A stretch of DNA of 64,000 nt from JAGVPT01 sp035505655 (lineage in GTDB: Bacteria; Bacteroidota; Ignavibacteria; UBA10030; UBA8401). This document shows, one piece after another, positions 36,010-44,439 of this stretch; the stretch's first letter is position 1, and every line of letters begins with the position of its first letter. Below the pieces are notes generated by a model. It made no database searches and was not told the origin of the DNA. It saw only the letters and a program-made list of their open reading frames with translations. The stretch lies in the NCBI GenBank assembly GCA_035505655.1, contig DATJQP010000042.1, positions 100,419 to 164,418 on the forward strand, read 5' to 3'. Position numbers and translations under genes: made by a program.

Positions 36010-36590
36010 ATGTCCTCGTTGTCGACGACGATAATGTCTCCACCCTCCTCCTCACCGAGCAACTTCAGTCTCTTCATTACGAGGTGAGTGTTGCCTCCGA
36101 CGGAAAGGAAGGATGGAATCTGTATCTTGCGAAACAACCCCGCATCGTCATCACCGATTGGATCATGCCACATGTCGACGGGCTCGAGCTGAGCCGAATG
36201 ATCCGGGCGGAGCGGCGGGACCGCTACACCTATATTATTTTCCTCACCATCCTTCGCGGCAAAGGGAGCTTCCTCGAAGCGATGAATGCGGGAGCCGACG
36301 ACGTCATCTCAAAACCCTTCGACGCCGACCAATTGGCGGCACGGCTCCGCGTCGCCGAGCGGATCATCGGGATGCAACATGAAATCCGTCAGCTTGAGGA
36401 GATCATCCCTGTCTGCACTTACTGCCGGAGAATCCGCGAGGAAGACGACACGTGGGTATCCATCGAAACCCATATCAAGCAGAAGACCGACACATCCTTC
36501 TCTCACACGATTTGTCCGGATTGCTACGAACAACACGTGCAGAAGGCCGTCGCCGACTTGCAGCACAAGGGAAAGGGTCAGGGAAACTGA
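36006..36590 (+). CDS. Response regulator with C-terminal Cys4 (zinc-ribbon-like) module
   Basis: 194 residues. The receiver has the DDD pocket at 7-9, phospho-acceptor Asp51 (ITDWIMP) and ISKPFD. The tail, IIPVCTYCRRIREEDDTWVS and later FSHTICPDCYE, holds two CxxC pairs and matches a small module often found after receiver, PAS or GGDEF domains in diverse bacteria. Its function is not established. The ATG overlaps the stop of the hybrid kinase, making it the probable receiver of the Hpt phosphate. No DNA-binding domain is present. Confidence 0.9.
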   Translation: MNVLVVDDDNVSTLLLTEQLQSLHYEVSVASDGKEGWNLYLAKQPRIVITDWIMPHVDGLELSRMIRAERRDRYTYIIFLTILRGKGSFLEAMNAGADDVISKPFDADQLAARLRVAERIIGMQHEIRQLEEIIPVCTYCRRIREEDDTWVSIETHIKQKTDTSFSHTICPDCYEQHVQKAVADLQHKGKGQGN

Positions 36591-36750
36591 AGAGGCGGGG
36601 GCAAGTAGCGTGAACGGTCAAACGCGAGTTTCCAAACGTGGGGCCGGGAGGATCTGACGACGGAGGTTGACGACCTCCGGGAGATACTCAACCTCCGGAA
36701 CGGAAAATGGCGCCGACCGCCGTCTCAACAGACCGGCAATCTGAGACAAG

Positions 36751-39276
36751 ATGGACACCCGAGACTACACATCATTCATCGCAGAGAAGCGACACGCCCC
36801 GGGTCACAAGATGGGGCTGACGGACGGAGCCGCCTCGCGCTCGGAAGAGGAGCAGGAATTGCTGAACAGGGGCATCGATCATCGAACGGTCCTCGACGCC
36901 GCGATGAATGCAATGATCGTTACCGAATTCCCGTCCGGACGGGTCGTCGAGATCAACGATGCCTGCCTCCGGGCCGTAGGGATCTCCCGAAAGGAAGCGA
37001 TTGGCTCCACCCCACTCTCTCTTGGAGTGTGGGAAAACCTTGCGGATCGCGACCGTTGTCTCTCCGAGCTCGAGTTGACGGGCCGGATCGCGGAACAGGA
37101 GGTCTCGTTCCTATTCAAGGGAAAGAGCGTCCCGTATGTGATCAGCGCCCGGCTTCTGGGCTCGGGCCCGGTGAGATACGCATTCTGGGAACTCCGCGAC
37201 ATCAGCGAGGAGAAGAAGATGAAGGAGAGGCTCGTATCGAGCCGGGAAAAAGTAAAAGCTCTCCTTATTGAATCTGAACAGTCGCGTCGTGCGCTCCTCA
37301 ATATCCTGGAAGACGAACAGATAACCCAGGAAGCTCTCCGCGCAAGCGAAGAGCGCTATCGGCTGCTCGCTGAGAACATGGCGGATGTCCTCTGGATTCT
37401 TGACCTCGATTCGATGAGGTTCACGTACGTGAGCCCTTCGGTGGAAAAACTTCGGGGCTATACCGCCACCGAAGTCCTCTCGCAATCAATGGACGAGGCC
37501 CTCACCGCGCGGTCGGCGGCCTACCTCTCCCGTGTGCTCCCGGACCGCACCCGTGCATTTACGTCGGGCGAACCGAATTCCGGCCGTTATCTCGACGAGA
37601 TTCAACAGCCGCGCAAGGATGGCACCACGGTCTGGACCGACGTATCGACAACGTACCTTCGGAACAAACGGGGTGGAATCGACCTCATCGGCGTTTCCCG
37701 GGATATTACCGAACGCAAGCGCGCGGAGGAACAACTCCAAAAGCTGTCCCTGGCGGTGGAACAAAGTCCGGCCTCCATCATCATCACCGACACGAGAGGG
37801 AACATCGAATACGTAAACCCGAAGTTCACTCAGGTGACCGGGTACGCGCTTCACGAGATTCTGGGTCAGAACCCGCGCATCCTCAAGTCGGGAGAAAAAT
37901 CCGCGGAAGAATACAGGAAGCTTTGGAATACCATTACATCGGGGAGCGTGTGGAGAGGTGAGTTCCACAACAAGAAGAAAAACGGTGAGCTCTTCTGGGA
38001 GATGGCCTCAATCTCCCCCGTCACGAGCAAGGAGAACGTCGTCACAAACTTCGTCGCGGTCAAGGAGGACATCACGGAGCGAAAACGTGCGGAGGAGACC
38101 CTCAGGCAGGCGCAGAAACTCGAAAGCCTCGGAACGCTGGCGGGAGGAATTGCACACGATTTCAACAACGTCCTCGGGGGAATCATGGGTTACACCGATA
38201 TGTCCCTTCGATACGCGGAAAAAGGATCGGTGCTCGAGCGAAATCTCCTCAAGGTGCTCAAGGTGGCGGACAGGGCGAAACACCTCATCCAGCAGATTCT
38301 CACCTTCAGCAGAAAAGGGAATCCGCATCCCGCGGTCACGCTCCTGAAGCCGATCGTCGTCGAAGTGCTCGAGCTTCTGAAAGCTTCGATCCCCTCCTCT
38401 GTCGTCATCAAGGCTGAGCTCCAGAAGGAGACGAAGCCGGTCCTGGCCGATCCGGTGAAAATCCACGAAGCGCTCCTGAACCTCGCGACAAATGGCGTCC
38501 ATGCGATGGAGAACAAAGGGACGCTCAGGTTCACCTTGCGCGGCGAACTCCTCGAGAACCCGATTTACGGCCACACCGGAGAGATACCGGCCGGCGAGTA
38601 CACCGTGATCGACGTCGCGGATGACGGGTGCGGCATGGATGAGACGACGCTCTCCAAAGCCTTTGAGCCTTTCTTTACGACCAAGGCAATCGGCAAAGGG
38701 ACCGGCATGGGTCTCAGCGTCGTTCTCGGCGTGGTGCAATCGACCGGAGGAGGCGTCCGCGTTGCGACGGCGCCTGGAGAAGGAGCGAAGTTCAGTCTCT
38801 ACTTTCCGGTAACCCGGGAAGCCGCTCTCCGGCCGATCAACGAAGAGTCGTTGACCGAGTATTCCGGCACTGAGAGGATCCTTTTCGTCGACGACGAACC
38901 CATGCTCCTCGAGACGGCGCGGGATCTCCTCACCCCTCTGGGGTATCGGCTCACATGTCTCACCGACGGTCTTGAGGCGCTGAAATTCATCCGGGAACGG
39001 GGGGAGCAGATCGATCTCGTCATCACCGATCAAACCATGCCCGGGATGACGGGCATCGAGCTCGCTAAGGAAGTGCGGGCACGGCGACCGGATCTTCCCG
39101 TGATTCTCAGCACCGGGTTCAGCAGCGAACTGAACCCCGACAGGGTGGCTTCAACAGGAATCGCCCACGTTGTCATGAAGCCCTTTCGGTACAACGAACT
39201 TGCTCAATTAATCAGAAAACTGGTGGATGAACGAGAAGAGGATGCGGACCATGCGCAGGATCTTGGTAATCGATGA
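36751..39276 (+). CDS. Hybrid histidine kinase (PAS x3, HisKA, HATPase, REC)
   Basis: A soluble 841-residue protein. PAS-type domains span about 45-155, 200-322 and 330-445, the latter two ending in DITERKRAEE. A coiled coil and HisKA with His469 in GGIAHDFNN follow. The HATPase has DDGCGMD and GKGTGMGLS, and the C-terminal receiver has VDDEPMLLE and TDQTMPGMTG. It belongs to the same AHDFNN class as the two hybrid kinases at 12.6-18 kb. It begins 160 bases after the previous regulator and overlaps the next receiver gene, a probable partner. Confidence 0.93.
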   Translation: MDTRDYTSFIAEKRHAPGHKMGLTDGAASRSEEEQELLNRGIDHRTVLDAAMNAMIVTEFPSGRVVEINDACLRAVGISRKEAIGSTPLSLGVWENLADRDRCLSELELTGRIAEQEVSFLFKGKSVPYVISARLLGSGPVRYAFWELRDISEEKKMKERLVSSREKVKALLIESEQSRRALLNILEDEQITQEALRASEERYRLLAENMADVLWILDLDSMRFTYVSPSVEKLRGYTATEVLSQSMDEALTARSAAYLSRVLPDRTRAFTSGEPNSGRYLDEIQQPRKDGTTVWTDVSTTYLRNKRGGIDLIGVSRDITERKRAEEQLQKLSLAVEQSPASIIITDTRGNIEYVNPKFTQVTGYALHEILGQNPRILKSGEKSAEEYRKLWNTITSGSVWRGEFHNKKKNGELFWEMASISPVTSKENVVTNFVAVKEDITERKRAEETLRQAQKLESLGTLAGGIAHDFNNVLGGIMGYTDMSLRYAEKGSVLERNLLKVLKVADRAKHLIQQILTFSRKGNPHPAVTLLKPIVVEVLELLKASIPSSVVIKAELQKETKPVLADPVKIHEALLNLATNGVHAMENKGTLRFTLRGELLENPIYGHTGEIPAGEYTVIDVADDGCGMDETTLSKAFEPFFTTKAIGKGTGMGLSVVLGVVQSTGGGVRVATAPGEGAKFSLYFPVTREAALRPINEESLTEYSGTERILFVDDEPMLLETARDLLTPLGYRLTCLTDGLEALKFIRERGEQIDLVITDQTMPGMTGIELAKEVRARRPDLPVILSTGFSSELNPDRVASTGIAHVVMKPFRYNELAQLIRKLVDEREEDADHAQDLGNR

Positions 39277-39622
39277 CGACGACATTATAAACGGGATGAT
39301 TGTTCAGCTACTCACCGAATCGGGATACGAAGCTGAGGGAGTCGAGGACGGCGACCAGGGTCTCACCCTCTTCGGGTCGAAAGCTTTTGACCTCGTTGTA
39401 ACCGATATCATTATGCCGGAAAAGGAAGGGCTGGAAACCATTTCGTCGATACGGAAAATCAACAAGAAGGTGCCGATCATCGCCATTTCAGGGGGCGGGA
39501 AGCTTGGACCCGAACAATATCTCCATATGGCGAAGCACTTCGGCGCCGACTATGCGTTCCAAAAGCCGTTTTACAGGGAACCGTTCCTTGCGGCGATCCG
39601 GGAGTGCCTCGCCGGGACCTGA
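39251..39622 (+). CDS. CheY-like single-domain response regulator
   Basis: About 123 residues from the ATG at 39251; in-frame starts at 39227 and 39242 are possible, and the AGAGG at about 39237 best serves 39251. The receiver has IDDDD near the start, phospho-acceptor Asp in VVTDIIMPEKEG, AISGGG and a Lys in FQKPFYREP. It overlaps the end of the hybrid kinase gene, which points to translational coupling and shared signalling. No output domain is present. Confidence 0.9.
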   Translation: MRRILVIDDDDIINGMIVQLLTESGYEAEGVEDGDQGLTLFGSKAFDLVVTDIIMPEKEGLETISSIRKINKKVPIIAISGGGKLGPEQYLHMAKHFGADYAFQKPFYREPFLAAIRECLAGT

Positions 39623-39922
39623 AGAGGAATCGGCGGGCGGCTCATGCTTGCCCATCGGAGTTCATTTTCCTCCGATTCATCCCGAGGCACTTCCACTACA
39701 ATCCAGTACACGGCATCGAGAGATCGCTGAAGCCCGATCCTTTCCGAATGCTTCAGGGGTTCCGAATGTCTCTTCCGCGTTGACGGAATCAGGGCCGATT
39801 CGACAAGGGCATCTTTCACACTCTCCGGATCTATCCTTGCCCCCTCTTCACCGTGTCCTTTTTTGCCGCCAGATCCCATCCTCGAAGCACACACCTCCGC
39901 GGAAAGCAACCATAAACGGCAT
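39571..39922 (-). pseudogene. Small gene of unknown function, apparently frameshifted at a T6/A6 run
   Basis: Minus strand. An ATG at 39922 with GGGGAGGG just upstream opens a coding-like frame (MPFMVAFRGGVCFEDGIWRQ) that stops after 24 codons. The adjacent frame, joined at the A6 run (plus-strand T6 at 39859-39864), continues for about 95 codons with strong coding-like codon choice (IDPESVKDALVESALIPSTR, LQRSLDAVYWIVVEVPRD). Dropping one A joins them into about 117 residues. If no shift occurs, an ATG at 39879 could start the second part. The 3' end overlaps the preceding receiver gene by 52 bases tail to tail. No family is recognised. Confidence 0.45.
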
Positions 39923-40191
39923 CCCTCCCCAGCGGAGCTACATAGTATCGATCGCCATTTGATTTTCAGACATATCGGAGTTATTATCCAGAGGCCTGAA
40001 GAGCGGTTTTCGGCTGGACCAGGATGCACCTTTGTGCCTTGCTGGCGGAGGCTGAAGAAAACGCGGAGCAGAATCCACACGCACAAACTCGAGACGATCA
40101 GATTTATTGGCTGTACAATGATTCGATTCAACGCCGGAACACTGTGCTTCCGATCTCTTCATTCACTTTCTGAACAGACCTTCTGACGACG

Positions 40192-41187
40192 ATGGCTTCG
40201 TATCATGCTTCGGAGAAACGGTACTCCTCCATGCTTTACAACAGATGCGGGAGGAGCGGCATTCAGCTCCCGGCGATTTCGCTGGGGCTATGGCACAACT
40301 TCGGAGGAGTTGACGTCTTTGAAAACGGCAGAGCCACGATCAGGCGTGCTTTCGATTTGGGCATCACACATTTCGACCTCGCGAACAATTACGGTCCTCC
40401 CCCCGGCTCGGCCGAAGAGAGTTTCGGGAGAATCTTGTCGAAGGATTTTTCTTCGCATAGAGACGAACTCATCATCTCGACCAAGGCGGGGTACGACATG
40501 TGGCCGGGACCGTACGGGGAGTGGGGATCACGAAAGTATCTCCTTGCAAGCCTCGACCAGAGCTTGCGGCGCATGGGGCTCGAGTACGTCGACATCTTCT
40601 ACCATCATCGCCCGGATCCAAAGACACCGTTGGAAGAAACGATGGGAGCACTCGACCGGGCAGTCAGAAGCGGAAAGGCGCTCTATGTTGGAATCTCAAA
40701 CTATCCGGCCGAGCTGACAAAGCAGGCTGCGGAGATACTTCGGAATCTGGGAACGCCCTGTCTCATCCATCAGCCGAAATTCAGCATGCTCGAACGATGG
40801 ATTGAATCGGGACTCCTCAATGTTCTCGGCGGGGAGGGGATAGGCTGCATCGCTTTCTCTCCCCTTGCGCAGGGTCTCCTGACCGACCGCTACCTCAACG
40901 GCATTCCTTCGGATTCGCGAGCGTCGAAGCCGCACGGATTCCTTCGTCCAGAGCAGATTACTGAGCCCCTCGTCAGGAAAATTCGAGGGCTTCATGAACT
41001 CGCGAAACGACGTGGGCAGACTCTCGCGCAGATGGCTCTTGCGTGGGACTTGCGCCACCCGGAGGTGACCTCCGTGCTCATCGGTGCGAGCCGCAGCGCG
41101 CAGGTTGAAGATGCGGTAGGCGCACTTCAACGCCTCTCCTTCGAAAAGGGAGAGTTGAACGAGATCGAGAAGATCCTGGCCGGATGA
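40192..41187 (+). CDS. Aldo/keto reductase (YghZ-like)
   Basis: A 331-residue NADPH-dependent cytosolic oxidoreductase with the TIM-barrel AKR fold. The catalytic tetrad is visible as Asp62 and Tyr67 (FDLANNYGPPPGSAEESFGR), Lys98 (ISTKAG) and His138 or His139 (DIFYHHRPD). The nucleotide-binding end reads SVLIGASRSAQVEDAV. The sequence is closest by eye to the YghZ/L-glyceraldehyde-3-phosphate reductase and Kv-beta-like group. The ATG at 40192 has no clear ribosome site; an ATG at 40231 is possible. It stands alone and is separated from the convergent beta-glucosidase by a terminator. Confidence 0.93.
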   Translation: MASYHASEKRYSSMLYNRCGRSGIQLPAISLGLWHNFGGVDVFENGRATIRRAFDLGITHFDLANNYGPPPGSAEESFGRILSKDFSSHRDELIISTKAGYDMWPGPYGEWGSRKYLLASLDQSLRRMGLEYVDIFYHHRPDPKTPLEETMGALDRAVRSGKALYVGISNYPAELTKQAAEILRNLGTPCLIHQPKFSMLERWIESGLLNVLGGEGIGCIAFSPLAQGLLTDRYLNGIPSDSRASKPHGFLRPEQITEPLVRKIRGLHELAKRRGQTLAQMALAWDLRHPEVTSVLIGASRSAQVEDAVGALQRLSFEKGELNEIEKILAG

Positions 41188-41366
41188 CCGCCCGGTCACG
41201 GAGCCAGGCTTTCCGAAAACGCGCGATCTCAGGGCGGATTTGAAACGGGGAGATATCGAGGTGACGATCCCCCTCCGCAGCATCAGGCGGGCTGTGAGAA
41301 TCGAAGTGCTGTAGCCGAGGGACCGGCCGGCCGCTGGATCAATCCCGATCAATTTCAACGACACAA

Positions 41367-41405
41367 AAAGAAACGCGGCAGAGACTAACTGCCGCGTTTC
41401 TTTAT
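41367..41405. terminator. Bidirectional rho-independent terminator
   Basis: AAAGAAACGCGGCAG (41367-41381) pairs perfectly with CTGCCGCGTTTCTTT (41389-41403) around a 7-base loop. T-rich sequence follows on both strands. It lies between the convergent aldo/keto reductase and beta-glucosidase genes and can serve both. Confidence 0.92.
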
Positions 41406-41475
41406 TCCCGCATGTGAAGTCTTCCGCTCCCCGCCCATGATCATCCGGCGAGACCGGATCGCCGAAGTCAGACGA

Positions 41476-43974
41476 TCATTTCAATGTCACCGGTGCGGTT
41501 AGGGGGATATCCCGGGAGGAGGTCCCCACTTCTATCTCGTATGGCCCCCCCGAAAGAGCCCATGAACGTTGACCGTCATCATAGTAAGAAAAGGCACTCT
41601 TGTCGAGGTGGAATGTGACATTCCTTTTCTCTTTCGGGTTGAGAAAAACCTTAGCGAACCCTTTCAGCTCTTTCGTCGGCCGGCTCACCTTTGAAGTGCC
41701 GTCGTGGACGTAGACTTCCACCACCTCAGCCCCTGAGACATTTCCAGTGTTTTCCACTGATACCTCCACATCACAACCCTCACTTCGATCCGCTGACACC
41801 GGAACCACCTTCAGATCACTCAGGCTAAAGGTCGTGTATGAAAGGCCGTAGCCGAAAGGATATCGCACCGCGATGTTCTTCGAGTCGAAGTGCCGATAGC
41901 CGACAAAAATTCCGTCGGAGTATTCGGTCTCTCCATTGGCGCCTGGATAAGACCCGTACGCCGAGCAATCTTCCCACCGCTTCGGCATTGTCACAGGAAG
42001 TCTTCCGGAGGGATTCACGGCGCCAGTGAGGACCTCGCAAAGAGCCTGAGCCCCCTCCTGCCCCGGATACCAGGCATCCAGGAGTGCATGGACGCTGTCG
42101 ATCCAATTCTCCATGACAACCTGTGCGCCTGCCTCCAGCACAACGACAGTCCGGGGATTCGCGCTCGTCACCGCTTTGATCAGCCTCTCCTGTGCGGCGG
42201 GCAGCTCGATCGATTGTCTGTCGAACCCTTCCGACTCCTGCACATTTGAATCTCCGACAAAAAGGATCACCGCGTCCGATTTCCGGGCGAGCGCAATCAC
42301 CGACTGCAGTTTGTTATCGGTCGGAGAGACAAGGCCGAGCCTCGCAACCGCGCCGGCTGTGTGTTCGAAGTACTCCATTCTGATTTCGTACGCTTTCCCG
42401 GCCTCCATCTGGCATTCCACGCTTCGAGCCTCAACCGCGTGGATCCCCCAATCGTCGATGACAAGCTTGCCGTTGATGTAGAGCCTCACCCCATCGTCGG
42501 TCGCCGTTGAGATTTCGAAAAGTCCGGATTCGGTTGGGGTAAGTGTGCCTGTCCATCGTACGGAGAAACTATCAACCCCAATACCCGGAGCGGGAGAACC
42601 GAATCCCCAGTCAAAATCGACGGCAGGATCGATTCTCGTGACCACCGGTTTCCCTTTCAATTCTTCATTGTTAAAGTACTCTGCGAGGAGGCCATGCACT
42701 CCCGTGCCACCTGGAGGGGCGAGCAATTCGGAGTTGACCGGAGATACCGTGCCGGGAAGTCCCACACCCATCAGATACGAGACTTCAACCGAAGGGCCAA
42801 GATTCCTTCTGAGCGCATCCAGGGGAGATTCGACCGGACCGGGATCCACCTGCGAGCTCCCTCCTCCTCCGGTCCTGGCGACGGCCGCGTTCGGACCGAT
42901 CACTGCCAGCGTCTTCAAAGAGGATACTTTGAGCGGAAGCAGGCCGCTATCATTCTTCAGCAGGACAATTCCGGCGCGCGCAACATCGAGGGCAACTGCC
43001 CGCTGAGCCGGCGCATTCGGCTGCGGTTTCGGACCATCCGTCGGATCGAAGAGACCGAGTTTGAACATCACCCGAAGGATGCGCCGCACCTTGTCGTCGA
43101 TCGTCGATTCGCTGACCGCTCCCTCCTTGATCAGCGGGAGAAGCTTCTCTTTATTGAGGAACTCACCCGTCGGCATCTCCAGATCCAGGCCGCTGTTCGC
43201 GGTCGCAAGGGTACTGTGGACCGCTCCCCAATCGGACATCACGAGGCCCTGGAAACCCCATTCTTTCTTCAAGACCTCCTGGAGAAGAAACGGATTCTCG
43301 CTGCAGAAGGCCCCATTAAGTTTGTTGTAGGCCGACATGATTGCCAGCGCTCCCCCCTCCTCGACCGCGGCCTTGAATGCGGGGAGATAGATTTCATAAA
43401 TCGCTCGCAGGCTCACTTTGTTGTTGATCGTGCCCCGTTCGAACTCCTGGTTGTTCGTTGCATAGTGTTTGACTGTTGCGGCAACATGGCCCGACTGGAG
43501 ACCTTTGACATAAGACACTGCAACCCTCGATGCGAGGAATGGGTCCTCGCCGTAGCTTTCAAAGTCTCTCCCTCCCTGCGGTACACGGTTGATATTGACG
43601 CACGGACCGAGGACAACATTCCGGTCTTTTGCGAGAGCCTCCTGCGAGACCGCCCAGCCATATCTTCCTGCCAGCGAGGTATCCCAGGTAGAGGCAAGCA
43701 TGACTCCCGCCGGGAAGGCGGTCGATGTTCCCCAACGAACTCCCAAAGGACCATCGGTCATTTTCAACTCAGGAATTCCAAGACGGGCGATTGGCTTGGT
43801 GGCGAAACCCGTCCCGCCAAGAAGGTCGAGCTTTTCCTCAAGGGTCAGTCTTGGGAGGAGGTCATTGATCCGCACTTCTGTCGGAGCCTTCGGGTCCTTA
43901 TAGACGGCGTCGCCGGCTGAAGTTATTTGGAATCCCAACAGCAACGCCAGAGAGAGGCAGGGAATGAGTCTCAT
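41476..43974 (-). CDS. Secreted GH3 beta-glucosidase with PA14 domain
   Basis: 832 residues with a signal peptide (residues 1-20, cleaved near TSA-GD). The GH3 N-terminal barrel includes GRDFESYGEDP and VKHYATNNQE, and the nucleophile Asp248 is in GLVMSDWGA. The second GH3 domain carries an inserted PA14 domain (about 410-550: GLLAEYFNNEELKG to ATDDGVRLYINGKLVIDDWG), as in family members that use PA14 to shape substrate binding. A C-terminal Fn3-like domain (VSVENTGNVSGAEVVEVYVH) ends it. It hydrolyses beta-linked glucosides or oligosaccharides in the periplasm or outside. No T9SS C-terminal sorting domain is evident. Confidence 0.94.
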   Translation of the reverse strand: MRLIPCLSLALLLGFQITSAGDAVYKDPKAPTEVRINDLLPRLTLEEKLDLLGGTGFATKPIARLGIPELKMTDGPLGVRWGTSTAFPAGVMLASTWDTSLAGRYGWAVSQEALAKDRNVVLGPCVNINRVPQGGRDFESYGEDPFLASRVAVSYVKGLQSGHVAATVKHYATNNQEFERGTINNKVSLRAIYEIYLPAFKAAVEEGGALAIMSAYNKLNGAFCSENPFLLQEVLKKEWGFQGLVMSDWGAVHSTLATANSGLDLEMPTGEFLNKEKLLPLIKEGAVSESTIDDKVRRILRVMFKLGLFDPTDGPKPQPNAPAQRAVALDVARAGIVLLKNDSGLLPLKVSSLKTLAVIGPNAAVARTGGGGSSQVDPGPVESPLDALRRNLGPSVEVSYLMGVGLPGTVSPVNSELLAPPGGTGVHGLLAEYFNNEELKGKPVVTRIDPAVDFDWGFGSPAPGIGVDSFSVRWTGTLTPTESGLFEISTATDDGVRLYINGKLVIDDWGIHAVEARSVECQMEAGKAYEIRMEYFEHTAGAVARLGLVSPTDNKLQSVIALARKSDAVILFVGDSNVQESEGFDRQSIELPAAQERLIKAVTSANPRTVVVLEAGAQVVMENWIDSVHALLDAWYPGQEGAQALCEVLTGAVNPSGRLPVTMPKRWEDCSAYGSYPGANGETEYSDGIFVGYRHFDSKNIAVRYPFGYGLSYTTFSLSDLKVVPVSADRSEGCDVEVSVENTGNVSGAEVVEVYVHDGTSKVSRPTKELKGFAKVFLNPKEKRNVTFHLDKSAFSYYDDGQRSWALSGGPYEIEVGTSSRDIPLTAPVTLK

Positions 43975-44104
43975 ACGCTTAATCCTTCGTCAGTGTGGAG
44001 ATTGGGTTGGTGGCTAAAGGTTCTGCGAGCTAGGAGAAGAGTGAGGCGAAAGTCCACCCTGTTTTTCCGCAAGGAGTTGCAGTCGGCAAGCGATAACCTG
44101 CTGC

Positions 44105-44138
44105 GGTGGAGAAAAGGAAACGGCCCATTCGAGGGCCG
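44105..44138 (-). terminator. Terminator downstream of the tRNA-Ser(GCU) locus
   Basis: CGGCCC and GGGCCG (44121-44138) form a 6-bp GC stem, followed on the minus strand by TTTCCTTTTC. It lies just beyond the decayed tRNA copy and would end a transcript containing the intact tRNA and the copy. Confidence 0.7.
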
Positions 44139-44143
44139 CTGTG

Positions 44144-44256
44144 CGGAGAGGGAGAGATTTTCCCGAGGGGATCCCTTGAGGAGAACTCTCGGTACAGCCG
44201 TAGGCCCGTACGGCAGTTTAGCAGTCCCCACACCGTCGGGATTAGGCCGCTCACCA
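44144..44256 (-). pseudogene. Decayed copy of tRNA-Ser(GCU) with a 22-base palindromic insertion in the T loop
   Basis: On the minus strand it repeats the tRNA at 44292-44381. The acceptor 3' strand, the T stem (GAGAG/CTCTC), GGTACAG, the CCGTACGGC variable arm, GTTTAGCA of the anticodon arm and GCCGCTCACC of the D arm are all recognisable in plus-strand order. A 22-base block (44161-44182) with a GGGATCCC centre interrupts the T loop. The anticodon stem is disrupted and the 5' acceptor strand is missing. It is not a functional tRNA. Confidence 0.75.
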
Positions 44257-44291
44257 TTGAAATGAATGACCCGTTGCCGAGCCATTCTTGC

Positions 44292-44381
44292 GGAGAGGGA
44301 GAGATTTGAACTCTCGGTACAGGTTTACCCCGTACGGCGGTTTAGCAAACCGCTGGTTTAAGCCGCTCACCCACCTCTCCG
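44292..44381 (-). tRNA. tRNA-Ser (anticodon GCU)
   Basis: A 90-base class II tRNA on the minus strand. Acceptor arms GGAGAGG and CCTCTCC pair, and the discriminator is G. The anticodon stem GCGGT/ACCGC encloses TTGCTAA, giving GCT (reads AGC and AGU). A long variable arm around CCGTACGGGGTAAACCTGTACC and the T arm GAGAGTTCAAATCTCTC are intact. CCA is not encoded in full. A decayed copy lies immediately 3'. Confidence 0.95.
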
Positions 44382-44439
44382 GGTGTCGCTTAAGGTCTGA
44401 CCAAATGTAGTCATTAGGAGGTAGAGTTGCAACACCATC

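Noticed and set aside
40050..40160. Possible tRNA-like remnant before the aldo/keto reductase (GATTCGATTCAA near 40120)
   Set aside because: The T-arm-like string is present, but I could not find matching acceptor or anticodon stems.
42694..43920. A 408-codon plus-strand frame
   Set aside because: Antisense to the GH3 beta-glucosidase, with no domain pattern.
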